From CAYFHQ01 sp964342805 (lineage in GTDB: Bacteria; Bacillota; Clostridia; Peptostreptococcales; Acidaminobacteraceae), in the NCBI GenBank assembly GCA_964342805.1, contig CAYFHQ010000055.1:1-24425 (forward strand): a stretch of DNA of 24,425 nt. Reading direction: 5' to 3'. Shown one piece after another: positions 1 through 7,196 of this stretch. The notes beneath the pieces were generated by a model that saw nothing but the letters and a program-made list of their open reading frames with translations, ran no database searches and was not told the origin of the DNA. Each line of letters starts with the position of its first letter. The first letter of the stretch is position 1. The position numbers and the translations under genes are program-made.

Positions 1-804
1 GCTGATGTTGAAGAGTTCCAAGGGCAGAATTTTAAGGGTTCCTGCTTGGATGTCCTTGTCGATGGCTCGTTTGGAAATGAAGCTCAAACCCAGGCCGGCA
101 GACACAAGTTTTTTGATGGTTTCAGTGCTTTCAACTACAGCGATAATATTAAGGTCGTCCACATTCACACCGGCATCTCTAAGGGCAGTTTCAATAATGG
201 TTCGAGTTCCAGACCCCTCTTCCCGATAAATGAGAGGAGAGGGCAGGAAGTTGTCCATGCTCAGATAGTCCATATTTTGATAGGAGGCTGTATTGGGTGC
301 CACAAGGACAATGTCATCATCTAGGATTTCTATGTACTCCAGTTGGTTCATGTCTTTTTTTGCTCCGACAATCCCAAAATCAATTTCTCCCGCCTGCAGC
401 TTTTCGATGACCTGTTTGGTGTCATACTTCATTAAGGAATAGCGCACGTCCGGATACTTCTGAGAAAATGCTGCTAGCTTTTCTGCCAAAAAGTACTGTT
501 CAGGAATGGTGCTTGAGGCGATTTCCAAGGTGCCTTCAATACGCCCCTTATACTGATTCAAAGAGAAATACGCATGATCTCGCTTATTAATGATGCTAAG
601 AGCGTATTTATATAGTATATCCCCCGCGCTGGTCAGGGTAATATTCTTGTTTGTACGATTAAACAGCGCAGTCCCCAGCTCTTTTTCTAGATTGTGTATA
701 TGGTTACTGATGGTTGGCTGGGTCAGGTATAACTTGTCCGCTGCCTTCGAGAAACTTTTCAGTTTAGCGATCATCACGAAACTTTCCAATTGCTTAAAGT
801 CCAT
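1..804 (-). CDS. LysR-family transcriptional regulator (3' end outside window)
   Basis: The minus-strand frame is open from the ATG at 804 to the window edge, giving 268 codons without a stop. The protein starts MDFKQLESFVMIAKLKSFSK and has the LysR winged-helix pattern AADKLYLTQPTISNHIHNLE in residues 1-60, then a substrate-binding-like effector domain (IEGTLEIASSTIPEQYFLAE, GEIDFGIVGAK, REEGSGTRT). About 30 residues of a usual 300-residue LysR protein are missing. An AGGAGG site at 812-817 lies seven bases before the ATG and fixes the start. The N-terminal half and the STIPEQY motif resemble, from memory, the selenium-metabolism-associated LysR group of Clostridia and the CysL/YeiE-like regulators. 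The effector and targets cannot be read from the sequence. It is divergent from the operon at 997, so it may control that operon, itself, or genes beyond the edge. Confidence 0.93.
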   Translation of the reverse strand, partial: MDFKQLESFVMIAKLKSFSKAADKLYLTQPTISNHIHNLEKELGTALFNRTNKNITLTSAGDILYKYALSIINKRDHAYFSLNQYKGRIEGTLEIASSTIPEQYFLAEKLAAFSQKYPDVRYSLMKYDTKQVIEKLQAGEIDFGIVGAKKDMNQLEYIEILDDDIVLVAPNTASYQNMDYLSMDNFLPSPLIYREEGSGTRTIIETALRDAGVNVDDLNIIAVVESTETIKKLVSAGLGLSFISKRAIDKDIQAGTLKILPLELFNIS

Positions 805-835
805 TCCATGGCCTCCTCATTTTGTTTGTAAGCTT

Positions 836-864
836 ATCTTATCATTGCCTATAGAGAATATCAA
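836..864 (-). promoter_or_regulatory. Likely sigma-A promoter of the LysR gene
   Basis: On the minus strand TTGATA (864-859) is followed after exactly 17 bases by TAAGAT (841-836), about 30 bases before the start codon. The -35 matches consensus at five of six positions and the -10 at four. A CTATAG palindrome lies inside the spacer, which would suit LysR autoregulation, but this is inference. Confidence 0.5.
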
Positions 865-958
865 TGGGGCTATGGGGTTCTTCTATACCTAAGACCATGG
901 TGGCCTGAAATTGTGAATTTTCCTTGAATTTATCGGTGAAAAACCCTCAAACAACTAA

Positions 959-971
959 TTATAGCTATAAT
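959..971 (+). promoter_or_regulatory. Perfect -10 box inside a 12-bp palindrome
   Basis: A consensus TATAAT at 966-971 lies 25 bases before the start at 997. It overlaps the perfect palindrome TTATAGCTATAA (959-970). I see no good -35 at 16-18 bases upstream, so this promoter may depend on an activator or be blocked by a factor bound to the palindrome. It would drive the three-gene operon 997-4308. Confidence 0.4.
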
Positions 972-996
972 AGTACTATGACATGGAGGTGGTCCC

Positions 997-2148
997 ATGA
1001 ATGTACAAAAGTTAATGACTTTGTTAGAACAGTCGGAAGGGCCCAAGCTGGACTTCAAAGAAGACATGAATCTAACAGTGGAGTCCGGTAAAAAGGAACT
1101 TGCCAAGGACGTAATTGCCATTGCCAATTCCCAAGGGGGAAGGGGCTATTTGGTCATAGGCGTCAAGGACAAGACCAAGGCCATCATCGGTATTGAAGAC
1201 GGACGCTATAGCGAGGAACGGATCCAGCAAATACTCAGTCTTCGAACGGAGCCACCCATCAATGTCCGGGTAGAGTACATTGACCTGGTGGACCAGACGG
1301 TCTGCGTGATCACCATTTTTAGAAGTTATCAAAAACCCCACCAAATGCTTCAAACAGGGGCCTTTTATATCCGCAGGGGGTCTACAACCGACGTGGCCCG
1401 CAGGGAAGAAATTGCAGCCATGCTCCAGCGGGGAGGTCAAATACACACAGAGACCATTCCTTTGTTGCGCATGTCCTTGGATGTTTATGACCAGGACTTG
1501 ATGAACACCTATCTGGCAAGGATGAATATGCCCGGGCAGGCGGACAATCTACCGCTTTTAGCCAACTTGGGTTACGTCCATTTTGATAGAGAAGGGGACA
1601 GCTATTGCCCGACTATTGGCGGTATGTTGCTCTTTTGCAAGGAGCCCCAAATTTATCTTCCCCATTTAGGCATTCGGATTGTTGACGCCCTCCATGAGGG
1701 AACCTCGGTGACCCGTCTAAAGGGCAATGTCTTTAGTCTCATGGATCAAACCAGCGCTTACCTCAATGGGTTAAAAACCTCCTATCCTGTGTCTGCCATT
1801 GAAGAAGCTGTTTTTAATGCCATCCTCCACAGGGACTATTTCGACAATAGCAGGGATATTTTAGTATACTTATCCAGGGGGAAGGTTGTGGTGTCCAATC
1901 CTGGTAGCATATACGGCAGGGAGCGGATCAACAATATTCTCTATGAGTATGACACCAAGCGGCGAAACAACTGGCTCTACCATCAAATGTTGGCCTTGGA
2001 CACCAAACAAAGGTTTATCCGGGCGGGGACCGGTCTGAGTACCATTAAGACCAAGTTGAAGTCCCATGGTAGGGTTCGTATATTGAATTTGAGAAAGATT
2101 GACTTGTTCAAGGTGGTACTGCCTGGAATTGAGTCCATTCACGAATAG
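997..2148 (+). CDS. AlbA_2/Schlafen-type DNA-binding regulator with ATPase-like C-terminal domain
   Basis: The 383-residue protein begins with an AlbA_2 (Schlafen AAA_4) domain at about residues 10-140: EGPKLDFKEDMNL, KDVIAIANSQGGRGYLVIGV, and FYIRRGSTTDVARREEI are typical. The C-terminal half has the pattern seen in the HATPase_c_4 part of this family (AIEEAVFNAILHRDY, then VVSNPGS). Members are usually called putative transcriptional regulators or ATP-dependent DNA helicase-related proteins; their ligands are mostly unknown. A GGAGGTGG site at 985-992 fits the ATG at 997. The stop lies 12 bases before the response-regulator gene, so the two are very likely co-transcribed. Pairing this family with a two-component system is not standard. 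It may set the level of the downstream system, but that is inference. Confidence 0.88.
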   Translation: MNVQKLMTLLEQSEGPKLDFKEDMNLTVESGKKELAKDVIAIANSQGGRGYLVIGVKDKTKAIIGIEDGRYSEERIQQILSLRTEPPINVRVEYIDLVDQTVCVITIFRSYQKPHQMLQTGAFYIRRGSTTDVARREEIAAMLQRGGQIHTETIPLLRMSLDVYDQDLMNTYLARMNMPGQADNLPLLANLGYVHFDREGDSYCPTIGGMLLFCKEPQIYLPHLGIRIVDALHEGTSVTRLKGNVFSLMDQTSAYLNGLKTSYPVSAIEEAVFNAILHRDYFDNSRDILVYLSRGKVVVSNPGSIYGRERINNILYEYDTKRRNNWLYHQMLALDTKQRFIRAGTGLSTIKTKLKSHGRVRILNLRKIDLFKVVLPGIESIHE

Positions 2149-2160
2149 ATGGAGGAATGA

Positions 2161-2844
2161 ATGAGCAGAAACAAACGTGTTATGGTCGTGGACGACGATC
2201 AAAATATTGCAGAACTAATGTCCCTGTACCTCAATAAGGAGGGCTACGAAACCCATGAGTTTTATTCCGGAGACGATGCCCTCAAGTCCTTGGCTGAAGT
2301 GTCACCTGACTTGATCTTGTTGGATATCATGCTTCCAGTAAAGGATGGTTATGAGGTTCTAACAGAAGTACGTAAGGTCAGCAAGGTGCCTGTGATCATG
2401 GTAACAGCAAAAGGAGAAACCTTCGACAAGGTACTGGGTCTTGAACTAGGAGCAGATGATTACCTAGTCAAGCCATTTGATCCCAAGGAACTCCTTGCCC
2501 GCGTGAAGGCAGTGATCCGCCGATACGGGGACCAGGGTCAGGACAAAAATGTCATTATCCTGCCCAACCTGATGATCGACCACACAGACTATGTGGTCAC
2601 CTACCACTCTAAAAAACTAGAACTGCCACCCAAAGAACTGGAGTTGCTCTACCACTTGGCCTCCAACCCCAACCGAGTCTACACCCGTGAACAGCTCCTG
2701 GACCAAATATGGGGTTATGAGTATATTGGTGAAACCCGGACGGTGGACGTCCACATTAAACGTCTGCGGGAGAAGTTCAGCCAAGACGACGAGTGGGAAA
2801 TCAAAACAGTTTGGGGCGTTGGCTACAAGCTACAAATGGATTAG
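2161..2844 (+). CDS. OmpR/PhoB-family response regulator
   Basis: The 227-residue protein has a receiver domain (residues 5-118) with the acidic pocket D11-D13, phospho-acceptor D55 in LLLDIMLP-type context (LILLDIMLPVKDGYE), T82 and K104 (YLVKPFDP). A winged-helix DNA-binding domain follows (ELPPKELELLYHLASN, VYTREQLLDQIWGYEY, TVDVHIKRLREK). Length and order are normal and all phosphotransfer residues are present. GGAGG at 2151-2155 precedes the ATG at 2161. Its kinase partner follows after 9 bases. The next transcription unit, Hsp20 and HtrA, is a plausible target because CssR of Bacillus subtilis controls htrA. That assignment is inferred from gene order only. Confidence 0.97.
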   Translation: MSRNKRVMVVDDDQNIAELMSLYLNKEGYETHEFYSGDDALKSLAEVSPDLILLDIMLPVKDGYEVLTEVRKVSKVPVIMVTAKGETFDKVLGLELGADDYLVKPFDPKELLARVKAVIRRYGDQGQDKNVIILPNLMIDHTDYVVTYHSKKLELPPKELELLYHLASNPNRVYTREQLLDQIWGYEYIGETRTVDVHIKRLREKFSQDDEWEIKTVWGVGYKLQMD

Positions 2845-2853
2845 TAGGAGCCT

Positions 2854-4308
2854 ATGAAGAAATTATTTTCTAAACTAACCGCCATGTACCTGGGGGTCCT
2901 TTTCATTGGCTATATCATCATCACGGTGGGCGTTTCTTATCTTTTAACGGCCTACCTCATGAATACCAATGCAACAGAGTTGATCCACCATAGCCAGTCC
3001 TTTGAAGAGGCCTATGTGGAAATGGCAGAGATCAATGCCAGCCCCTTTGTGTCTAAGGTCTGGGTTAAACAAGAACTTAGAAACATGTCCAAGTATGTAA
3101 GTGCAGACATTTGGATGATGGACCGAGAGGGACAAGTTTATGTGACCTCCAATGACGCATTTGAACTCTATTATAACTCTGAAATGAGTGTGGACGACCT
3201 GGACACCATTTTCGAGGGTAATATCATCAACAAGCAGGTCCAGTTTGAAAAAATATACCAGCAGCCCTCCTTAACCATTGGTTATCCAATAAGTGCCGAT
3301 GGGGAAGTGCGGTATGCCCTCTTTACCAGTATTCCTGTGCCAGAGATCCAAAAGGCCACATTTGGCATTACCCGAATTGTATTCTTTTCCTTGTTCCTGG
3401 TGGCCCTCATTGCCATGTTTATGCTCTTTGGTTTTACCAGAAACATGAACCGAGAGTTTGAGGAACTCAATGAAGCTGTACGGGTCATTGCCTCGGGTAA
3501 TCTGGAGCAGCAAATCAAGATTAGCCGCAACTACCAGTTGGGGGAGTTGGCCAAGAACATTAACTACATGTCTTCGGAACTTCGCAAGAGTGTGAAGTCC
3601 CAGGAGCGGTTCATATCCAACCTATCCCACGACCTTCGTAGTCCCATGACCACCATCATTGGTTATATTCGGGCCATTTTGGACGGTACGGTACCGCCTG
3701 AAAAGCATGAGCGCTACTTGAATATTGCCCTAGACGAAAGTGAACGACTCAAGAAGTTCGTCAACAACATTTTGGACCTCTCTAAAATGCAGTCTGGTGA
3801 CATGCCCTTGGCCAAGAGTGATTTTGATATCAACCAAATGGTGATCCATGAATTGGACCGATTTGAAAAGCGTATTATCGATAAAAAAGTAAAACTGTTT
3901 ATTGAACTCAGTGACGAAAAAGTCCTAGCCCACGCCGACCCCAATGCCATTCAAAGGGTAGTCTATAATCTTATAGACAATGCCCTAAAGTTTGTGGACA
4001 TGGGGGGCGCCATCCGCATCAAAACGGAGATCAAAGGGGAAAAGTGGCTAGTTGGCATCCAGAACTCCGGTGCCCTGATCCCCCAAGAAAAACTGGCGTC
4101 CATTTGGGATCGCTTTAACAAGTTGGATGACTCCAGAGGCCAACGGAAAGAATCCAGCGGACTGGGTCTAGCGATCATTCGAGAAATTATCCGTGTCCAT
4201 GAAGAAAAAATTGAAGTCTACTCCAACGAGCAAGTCGGGGTCATGTTTGTCTTCTCCCTGGGGACCCAGATTTTTAAGGATGTTCGAGGCGACCAGACCA
4301 AGGTCTAA
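2854..4308 (+). CDS. Sensor histidine kinase, two-TM with HAMP domain
   Basis: This 484-residue membrane kinase would phosphorylate the response regulator encoded just upstream. A first membrane helix is at about residues 7-33, an extracytoplasmic sensor of about 135 residues follows, and a second helix is at 173-194. Then comes HAMP (RNMNREFEELNEAVRVIASG), the dimerisation H-box with H259 in SNLSHDLRSPMTTIIGYIRA, the N-box (VVYNLIDNALKFV), an F-box (IWDRFNK) and a G-box (SSGLGLAI). The usual D-x-G position reads QNSG, as in some kinases with ENTG-like variants. AGGAG at 2846-2850 supports the ATG at 2854. The sensor region has no recognisable PAS or Cache signature, so the stimulus is unknown. 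The organisation matches CssS-like envelope-stress kinases, though that identity is inference. Confidence 0.96.
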   Translation: MKKLFSKLTAMYLGVLFIGYIIITVGVSYLLTAYLMNTNATELIHHSQSFEEAYVEMAEINASPFVSKVWVKQELRNMSKYVSADIWMMDREGQVYVTSNDAFELYYNSEMSVDDLDTIFEGNIINKQVQFEKIYQQPSLTIGYPISADGEVRYALFTSIPVPEIQKATFGITRIVFFSLFLVALIAMFMLFGFTRNMNREFEELNEAVRVIASGNLEQQIKISRNYQLGELAKNINYMSSELRKSVKSQERFISNLSHDLRSPMTTIIGYIRAILDGTVPPEKHERYLNIALDESERLKKFVNNILDLSKMQSGDMPLAKSDFDINQMVIHELDRFEKRIIDKKVKLFIELSDEKVLAHADPNAIQRVVYNLIDNALKFVDMGGAIRIKTEIKGEKWLVGIQNSGALIPQEKLASIWDRFNKLDDSRGQRKESSGLGLAIIREIIRVHEEKIEVYSNEQVGVMFVFSLGTQIFKDVRGDQTKV

Positions 4309-4324
4309 TACTAATAAATCGCCA

Positions 4325-4371
4325 AAAAGGTACTGATTTCGAAAGTCTTCCAATCAGTACCTTTTCATTAT
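4325..4371 (+). terminator. Intrinsic terminator after the kinase operon
   Basis: A perfect 14-bp inverted repeat, AAAAGGTACTGATT (4325-4338) with its complement at 4352-4365, encloses a 13-base loop, and the second arm ends in TTTT. It lies 16 bases after the kinase stop and separates this operon from hsp20-htrA. The A-rich first arm would let it work in both directions. Confidence 0.85.
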
Positions 4372-4400
4372 TTACACTTCGTTCATATTCTCGTTAAAAT
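4371..4400 (+). promoter_or_regulatory. Likely promoter of hsp20-htrA
   Basis: TTTACA (4371-4376) is separated by 18 bases from TAAAAT (4395-4400), about 43 bases before the hsp20 start. The short direct repeat TCGTT occurs at 4379-4383 and 4391-4395 with a 12-base period, inside the spacer. Such direct repeats are the usual form of OmpR-family sites, so the upstream response regulator could bind here. No CIRCE element (TTAGCACTC and its inverted copy) is present. Confidence 0.4.
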
Positions 4401-4443
4401 TATCCATTACACTAAGGGTATAGCAGTGAGCGGAGGTGATCAT

Positions 4444-4896
4444 ATGACAAAGCTGATAGAAGCTCTAACAAAGCGAACCGACAAAATGAATAAGGACCAT
4501 CAGAAAAAGCTAGAAGAGTTTGATCAGTTGTTTGAGAACTTCTTCAATGACCTACAGGGAGACTGCATACGGCCCCTGGGCAACTTAAGTGCCAGGTTGA
4601 ACTCCTTTCGGGTGGACGTTTTAGATAAGGATAACTATTATGTGGTAACGGCTGACCTGCCTGGCTTGACCAAGGAGGAGGTTTCCATAGAATATGACGA
4701 CCAATACTTGACCATCCGGGCGAGACGGAGTCAAGAGGAGGACCAGGTCGAAGGGAATTATATCCGCCGCGAACGGGCGAGTGGAGAGTTCAGAAGAAGC
4801 TTTTTCATTGACAATATTGAGACAGACGCCATCGATGCGAGTTTTGATAGTGGTGTTTTGGTAATAAAACTAAAAAAAGAGAAGCAAAACGGATGA
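4444..4896 (+). CDS. Hsp20/alpha-crystallin small heat-shock chaperone
   Basis: The 150-residue cytoplasmic protein has the alpha-crystallin domain at about residues 50-145: FRVDVLDKDNYYVVTADLPG, then LTKEEVSIEYDDQYLTIRA, the loop EGNYIRRERASGEFRRSFFI, and the closing motif SGVLVIKLKKE, close to the family's GVLxVxxPK pattern. These proteins hold unfolding proteins in a refoldable state without ATP. An in-frame GTG lies at 4426, but the strong GGAGGTGAT at 4432-4440 sits just before the ATG at 4444, which is therefore the better start. The highly charged N-terminus (KRTDKMNKDHQKKLEEFDQL) may form a helix used in oligomerisation. The stop is 57 bases before htrA, so the two probably share a transcript. 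Confidence 0.95.
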   Translation: MTKLIEALTKRTDKMNKDHQKKLEEFDQLFENFFNDLQGDCIRPLGNLSARLNSFRVDVLDKDNYYVVTADLPGLTKEEVSIEYDDQYLTIRARRSQEEDQVEGNYIRRERASGEFRRSFFIDNIETDAIDASFDSGVLVIKLKKEKQNG

Positions 4897-4953
4897 CAAG
4901 AAGGAAATACCCATCCGCTAATGGGGTGACAACACAAGACAAAGGAGTTCCAT

Positions 4954-6111
4954 ATGGATAATCGCTACTATGAAACACCGAAACAGAAGAAGGGCCTTGG
5001 CTTCATCGCAATCGTAACCATTATTGCTTTGGCAACAGGAGCTGGTATTGGGATCGGATGGAATATTGGCTCAACGGTTCAAGTGGTGGAAACCACTGTA
5101 GCACCCAACTACCACCAGGTCGCAGACCAGGCAAGTCTCCAGTCCCTGGGTACTGCTACAGGCCAAATGGAGACCACAGCCATTGTTGAAATGGTTGGCC
5201 CCTCAGTGGTGGGCATTACCTCTGAGGTCAAGTATAGAGACTATTTTAACCAGGTTCGAGTTTCAGAAGGCTCTGGCTCGGGCGTAATCTTTAAGGTGAC
5301 AGAAGACAGTGTATATGTCCTAACCAATAACCACGTTATCGACAATGCCTCCAAGCTCATGGTCGAGCTCAGTGATCAAACCATGGCTGAGGCAACCATA
5401 GTGGGTGCAGACGTCATGACAGACTTGGGTGTCCTAAAAATTGATAAATCCAAATTGAACCCTGCCACAGCTTCGGGTTTAAAACCTGTGATCTTAGGGG
5501 ACTCGGCTACAGTGAAGGTAGGAGAGAAAGCCATTGCCATTGGAAACCCACTGGGATATAACAACACGGTGACCGTAGGGGTGATCAGTGCCCTTGGCCG
5601 CGAGACAACCCAGAATACCATAGACCTCATGCAGACAGACGCGGCCATCAACCCCGGCAACTCCGGTGGTGCCCTTGTAAACAGTCGAGGTGAAGTAGTT
5701 GGTATCAATACCTTGAAAATTGCAGATACCAGTGTTGAAGGAATTGGTTTTGCCATCCCCATTAACGACGCCAAGCCCATCATTGACCAACTCATTGGGT
5801 CTGGTTACGTCTCTCGCCCCTTCTTAGGAATCATGGGCAAGGAAATTGACCAACAGTTGTCTGACTTGTACGAAATCCCTGTTGGGGTAATCCTGACAGG
5901 TGTTGTGGAAGGTGGACCTGCTGACGATGCTGGCCTCCAGCGGGCAGACGTCATTATCTCCATCGACAACACCAAGGTCAATAACTGGGATGATTTAACC
6001 AAGGTATTGCAGGACAAGGCCGTGGGAGATCAGATCACCCTCAAGGTTGTAAGGGAGAAGGAACAACTGACCCTGACGGCGAAACTGGCAGACCGAAGGA
6101 ATTTTGAATAG
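4954..6111 (+). CDS. htrA: HtrA/DegP-like membrane-anchored serine protease
   Basis: This 385-residue S1C-family protease degrades or refolds damaged proteins outside the membrane. A short cytoplasmic tail is followed by one membrane segment at about residues 15-38. The trypsin-like domain carries the full triad: H127 (TNNHVIDNA), D157 (TDLGVLKI) and S237 (NPGNSGGALVN). A single PDZ domain occupies about 285-380 (RPFLGIMG, GVVEGGPADDAGLQRADVI). Size and order match Gram-positive HtrA/YkdA/YyxA proteins. GGAG at 4944-4947 supports the start. It follows hsp20 closely, giving a protein-quality-control pair, one part cytoplasmic and one surface-exposed, directly downstream of a two-component system. 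All catalytic residues are present, so it should be active. Confidence 0.96.
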   Translation: MDNRYYETPKQKKGLGFIAIVTIIALATGAGIGIGWNIGSTVQVVETTVAPNYHQVADQASLQSLGTATGQMETTAIVEMVGPSVVGITSEVKYRDYFNQVRVSEGSGSGVIFKVTEDSVYVLTNNHVIDNASKLMVELSDQTMAEATIVGADVMTDLGVLKIDKSKLNPATASGLKPVILGDSATVKVGEKAIAIGNPLGYNNTVTVGVISALGRETTQNTIDLMQTDAAINPGNSGGALVNSRGEVVGINTLKIADTSVEGIGFAIPINDAKPIIDQLIGSGYVSRPFLGIMGKEIDQQLSDLYEIPVGVILTGVVEGGPADDAGLQRADVIISIDNTKVNNWDDLTKVLQDKAVGDQITLKVVREKEQLTLTAKLADRRNFE

Positions 6112-6127
6112 TCCCTGCGTGTCCCCC

Positions 6128-6156
6128 TTGCATTCGGGTAAAAACTCACATATCAT
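6128..6156 (+). promoter_or_regulatory. Likely sigma-A promoter of the DsrE-like gene
   Basis: TTGCAT (6128-6133) and TATCAT (6151-6156) are separated by exactly 17 bases and match consensus at four and five of six positions. The spacing to the start codon at 6187 is about 30 bases. This suggests the DsrE-like gene has its own transcript apart from htrA. Confidence 0.5.
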
Positions 6157-6186
6157 TGAAGTGTTAGTGTATATAGGGGGTTGCGT

Positions 6187-6528
6187 ATGATGCAAGATAA
6201 GCTGATCATTTTATGGACGTCTGACAATGTCATCACCGCTGAGAACATGGTACTCATGTACGCACTCAATGGGAAAATGAGACATTGGTGGACAGACATT
6301 AAATTGATCATTTGGGGTGGCTCGTCCGCCTTGGTTCGGGATAACGAAAAAATCCAGGTTATGCTTGAAAAACTGCTGGAAGTGGGTGTAGAAGTGGAAG
6401 CCTGTAAGGCTTGCGCCGACAACATTGGTTCCACTGAGATCCTTGAAAAGCTTGGAATCAAAGTTCGGTACATGGGTGAACCCTTAACCGAGTATTTGAA
6501 GTTGGACTACAAGATGATTACCATCTAG
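6187..6528 (+). CDS. DsrE-like small protein
   Basis: The 113-residue soluble protein begins MMQDKLIILWTSDN and has the alpha/beta pattern of the DsrE/DsrF/YchN fold: an N-terminal beta strand, DIKLIIWGGSSALVRDNEKI, and GVEVEACKACADNIGSTEIL with two cysteines in the CKAC position where sulfur-carrier members have their active cysteine. The family includes sulfurtransferases and many members of unknown role. An in-frame TTG lies at 6181, but AGGGGG at 6175-6180 directly abuts it, so the ATG at 6187 is preferred. It stands alone between htrA and a terminator. The family call is moderate; a function in persulfide or thiol chemistry is inference. Confidence 0.75.
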   Translation: MMQDKLIILWTSDNVITAENMVLMYALNGKMRHWWTDIKLIIWGGSSALVRDNEKIQVMLEKLLEVGVEVEACKACADNIGSTEILEKLGIKVRYMGEPLTEYLKLDYKMITI

Positions 6529-6557
6529 CTTGTAGAATAAGTGAATAATGTATGGAT

Positions 6558-6593
6558 AAGATCACCGATTTAGACAAGTCGGGGATCTTTTTT
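6558..6593 (+). terminator. Intrinsic terminator after the DsrE-like gene
   Basis: AAGATCACCGA (6558-6568) pairs with TCGGGGATCTT (6579-6589), with one mismatch in 11 and a 10-base loop. The second arm runs into a six-T tract (6588-6593). The T tract touches the first TTGTCC box of the next regulatory region. Confidence 0.85.
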
Positions 6594-6657
6594 GTCCAGT
6601 TTAGTGGACAGAGCGGACAGATTGTCCAAAAGTGTCAAAAAAAGTCTTGACTTGTCC
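6592..6657 (+). repeat. Phased TTGTCC operator-like array
   Basis: TTGTCC occurs at 6592-6597, 6622-6627 and 6652-6657, so the copies start exactly 30 bases apart, close to three helical turns. Two inverted copies lie between the first two (TGGACA at 6605-6610 and GGACAG at 6615-6620), giving the inverted repeats GTCCA-N6-TGGAC and GGACA-N3-TGTCC. The third box lies between the -35 and -10 of the promoter at 6647-6675. This is the layout expected for cooperative binding of a repressor, most simply the HTH protein encoded next. The binder is inference. Confidence 0.6.
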
Positions 6658-6675
6658 AAAACGAATGTATACACT
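6647..6675 (+). promoter_or_regulatory. Promoter of the HTH regulator and copper genes
   Basis: TTGACT (6647-6652) and TACACT (6670-6675) are 17 bases apart and lie about 25 bases before the start at 6700. The palindrome TGTATACA (6666-6673) overlaps the -10, and a TTGTCC box fills the spacer start. Binding at any of these would block RNA polymerase, so repression with release by a signal, possibly copper, is likely. Confidence 0.55.
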
Positions 6676-6699
6676 ATGGGTGTAGAAAGGATGATGATC

Positions 6700-7185
6700 A
6701 TGTCTGAACAGTACTACACCATTGACGAAGCAGCCGAGCGGATTGGGGTCCACCCCAAGACCGTGCGCCGATATATCTTCAGCGGAAAAATCGAAGGATT
6801 AAAGCTGGGGGGCCAGTGGCGGATTTATGAAGAGGCCCTGGACAACTTTTTAAACAAGGGAAATGCTTGTAACCACGAGAATGGGCATTCCGTGAGTAAA
6901 GACGATTTTTGTGTCTTTATGGACTCAGACTACTTTGAGTCAACGGACACCCTCCAGGTCTGTACCATCGTCGACCATTTTGTCGAAAAGAGATCCGATG
7001 TGTCTCCCATGACACAGGCTCTCATGGAGGTTATGAACGATGACGAAGGCGGAGAATGCTCGTCACGTTTCAACTATGTATATGACGCATCTGAACAGAA
7101 AGCTCGTTTTGTTTTCTGGGGTAAACCAGCTGCCATTGCAAGACTTATGTTAGCCCTTGAACCCTTCGAGCAGACACAAGAATAG
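6700..7185 (+). CDS. Excisionase-type (HTH_17) DNA-binding regulator, possible copper sensor
   Basis: The 161-residue protein has an N-terminal MerR/excisionase-like winged helix: YYTIDEAAERIGVHPKTVRR, followed by YIFSGKIEGLKLGGQWRI. The remaining 105 residues match no domain I recognise. They contain CNHENGH at about residues 55-61 plus further cysteines in FCVF, VCTIV and GGECSS, which could bind metal or sense redox state. In-frame ATG codons lie at 6691, 6694 and 6700; AAAGG at 6686-6690 is best placed for 6700. The stop is 11 bases before the copper ATPase, which is strong evidence for co-transcription. The gene is intact although the ATPase is broken. A copper-responsive role is inferred from context and the Cys/His pattern. 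Confidence 0.8.
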   Translation: MSEQYYTIDEAAERIGVHPKTVRRYIFSGKIEGLKLGGQWRIYEEALDNFLNKGNACNHENGHSVSKDDFCVFMDSDYFESTDTLQVCTIVDHFVEKRSDVSPMTQALMEVMNDDEGGECSSRFNYVYDASEQKARFVFWGKPAAIARLMLALEPFEQTQE

Positions 7186-7196
7186 GGGAGTGTCCT

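Noticed and set aside
4371..4443. CIRCE (HrcA) control of hsp20
   Set aside because: The TTAGCACTC-N9-GAGTGCTAA element is not present upstream of hsp20.
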